A stretch of 64,000 nt of DNA. Origin: Ampullaceana balthica (Eukaryota > Mollusca > Gastropoda > Lymnaeidae). Below the pieces are notes generated by a model. That model did not search any database. It worked only from the letters and a program-made list of their open reading frames with translations, and had not been told where the DNA came from. Every line of letters begins with the position of its first letter. Position 1 is the first letter of the stretch. The DNA is taken from NCBI GenBank assembly GCA_944989445.1, contig CALYLW010000283.1:23627-87626 (forward strand), written 5' to 3'. This document shows positions 62,768 through 64,000 of the stretch, in pieces. The translations under genes and the position numbers were made by a program.

Positions 62768-63794
62768 TTATATATATTGATGCTATAAAAGTGGACGAAT
62801 CGGTTTTGCTTGGTTTATTTCCCCAATAAGTCCAGTGACTGAGAAAATGGTCGTATTAATATGATACTATGCATTTGTATGACATAACACTTTGGTTCTG
62901 ATAGGGGGAAAATGACGGTGACGGTTATCAACATTTCACAATGTGGCTGCTATAATGAACTTGGAACAAACTTTGCATTTAAAGTTTATTTTCAAGGTTT
63001 TCTATGACAGTGGTCAGTTCATATAATGGGGAAGGGTTTTCCAAGAAAGACCAACGCCATTTTTTTTAAAAAATCTCATATTTAGTGAAGACACTTCCAT
63101 ATAGGATCCAGTATTGAAAATCAAATACCTCACCATAAGTTACTTTCTCCATCAATACAAATTTTGGAGCATATCAAAAGGTTAAATTTCTTTAGCATTT
63201 GGAAGGTTTGAGGAGTGCAACTGATATAAAACTATAAAACTTAAATTTATTCCTCCTAGTAAAGCAAAACATGACGTCGTTAGCTGCAATGATGACGTGT
63301 GTTTTCCTTGTTCCCCAGACAATCATAACCGGCACTGAGAGTACATCTCTACGCTTGGCTGGCCGTGTCGTGCCAACAATTAAAAAACACGTCTATTTGG
63401 GATAAAGCGGTCGGCTTGCAGTTCCTGCATGCAAGTGAGACAGCGCTGCCTCCCCAACACAGGGAAGCCGATCTCTAAACGAAAGAAAGTTCATCATACT
63501 TTTTGGATTTCACCAATTATATCGTTATGATAACAGCGGGTGGTGTGAGGCGAGGCTCGATGGAGGCTCGGGTGTTGTACTCTACTATCCAGCCGCCGGT
63601 AAAATAACTTTTTCAACACAGGAGCCACGGATTCCATTAGCGTTCCTAAACCCATTTCAACGGTGTTCCATCATGTGCTCTGTTTGGTATTCCATCGGCA
63701 GAAATGTATGCCCCTAACACTTAATCACAAGTATTGAAATATTGTATTATATTTTGGAGAATACATTTATGTCCATTCTTAGTTAAATGGCTGA
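62768..63794. other. upstream flank, nothing recognised
   Basis: No gene, repeat or TE terminus supported. Confidence 0.4.
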
Positions 63795-64000
63795 TTGATT
63801 TTTAACGCAATTTCCCATGGGAAAAATTGCGTTTATATATTTGAAATGTCTGTCCTGTCTGTTCGAGCTTGCACGAGCAACTACTCCTGAACCATACCAG
63901 ACAGAGTGTTCTGGTCTTTTGCAAATATGTTAAGGAGGTCCCAATGATGTGCACGGGCCAATAAAAATTCTCGAAAAGGTTTACTGGATTTCCTAGAAAA
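63795..64000 (+). repeat. dispersed repeat, runs off the window
   Basis: GCAATTTCCCATGGGAAAAA, GAAATGTCTGTC, GTTAAGGAGGTCCC, then CTCGAAAAGGTTTACTGG, inverse to 48,575-48,840. It begins with a palindromic GCAATTTTTCCC-type hairpin. Its right edge lies outside the window. Confidence 0.75.

Overview
This is animal nuclear DNA: AT-rich, intron-containing and crowded with transposable elements (TEs). Both recognisable genes lie on the minus strand. The metazoan-type Neuralized protein, tRNA-derived SINE, LINE fragments, many hAT-type MITEs, Helitron-like elements and minisatellites suit an invertebrate. I lean towards a mollusc-like lophotrochozoan, but that is an inference and not a species call.

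Layout. (1) 1-5,300: old LINE 3' fragments, two hAT insertions and a BED-finger hAT relic. (2) 5,295-7,719: four small exons of a gene encoding a secreted or membrane protein with an MRH (mannose-6-phosphate receptor homology) lectin-type domain. The reading frame is kept across all four exons, and the last exon or exons are not found. (3) 7,720-17,329: AT-rich DNA with no gene, carrying a 55-bp satellite, a MITE and a LINE relic. Its right part is probably the 3' UTR and downstream flank of the next gene. (4) 17,330-58,870: one large gene, neuralized. Seven coding exons total 2,841 nt (947 codons with the stop) and every intron phase matches. The order is a 400-residue low-complexity N-terminal exon, NHR1 (two exons), a linker plus NHR2 (three exons) and a C-terminal C3HC4 RING. 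Introns 1-3 hold most of the window's repeats: a foldback array of ~550-bp units (20.3-24.1 kb), a related array of ~500-bp units (29.6-31.6 kb), a 21-bp minisatellite (32.1-33.3 kb), two hAT elements of one family, nested hATs, Helitron-like copies and a pogo/Tigger-like element. (5) 58,871-64,000: upstream flank with a hAT MITE, a Helitron 3' end and a dispersed repeat that runs off the window.

Function. Neuralized is the E3 ubiquitin ligase that acts on Notch ligands in the signal-sending cell. The MRH gene is probably a luminal glycan-binding or sorting-receptor protein. Nothing in the sequence links the two functionally. The main points of interest are the unusual N-terminal exon of Neuralized with repeated SPFR/SPYR motifs, the MRH gene hidden in small exons, and TE insertions documented here by exact target-site duplications (TSDs) or terminal signatures.
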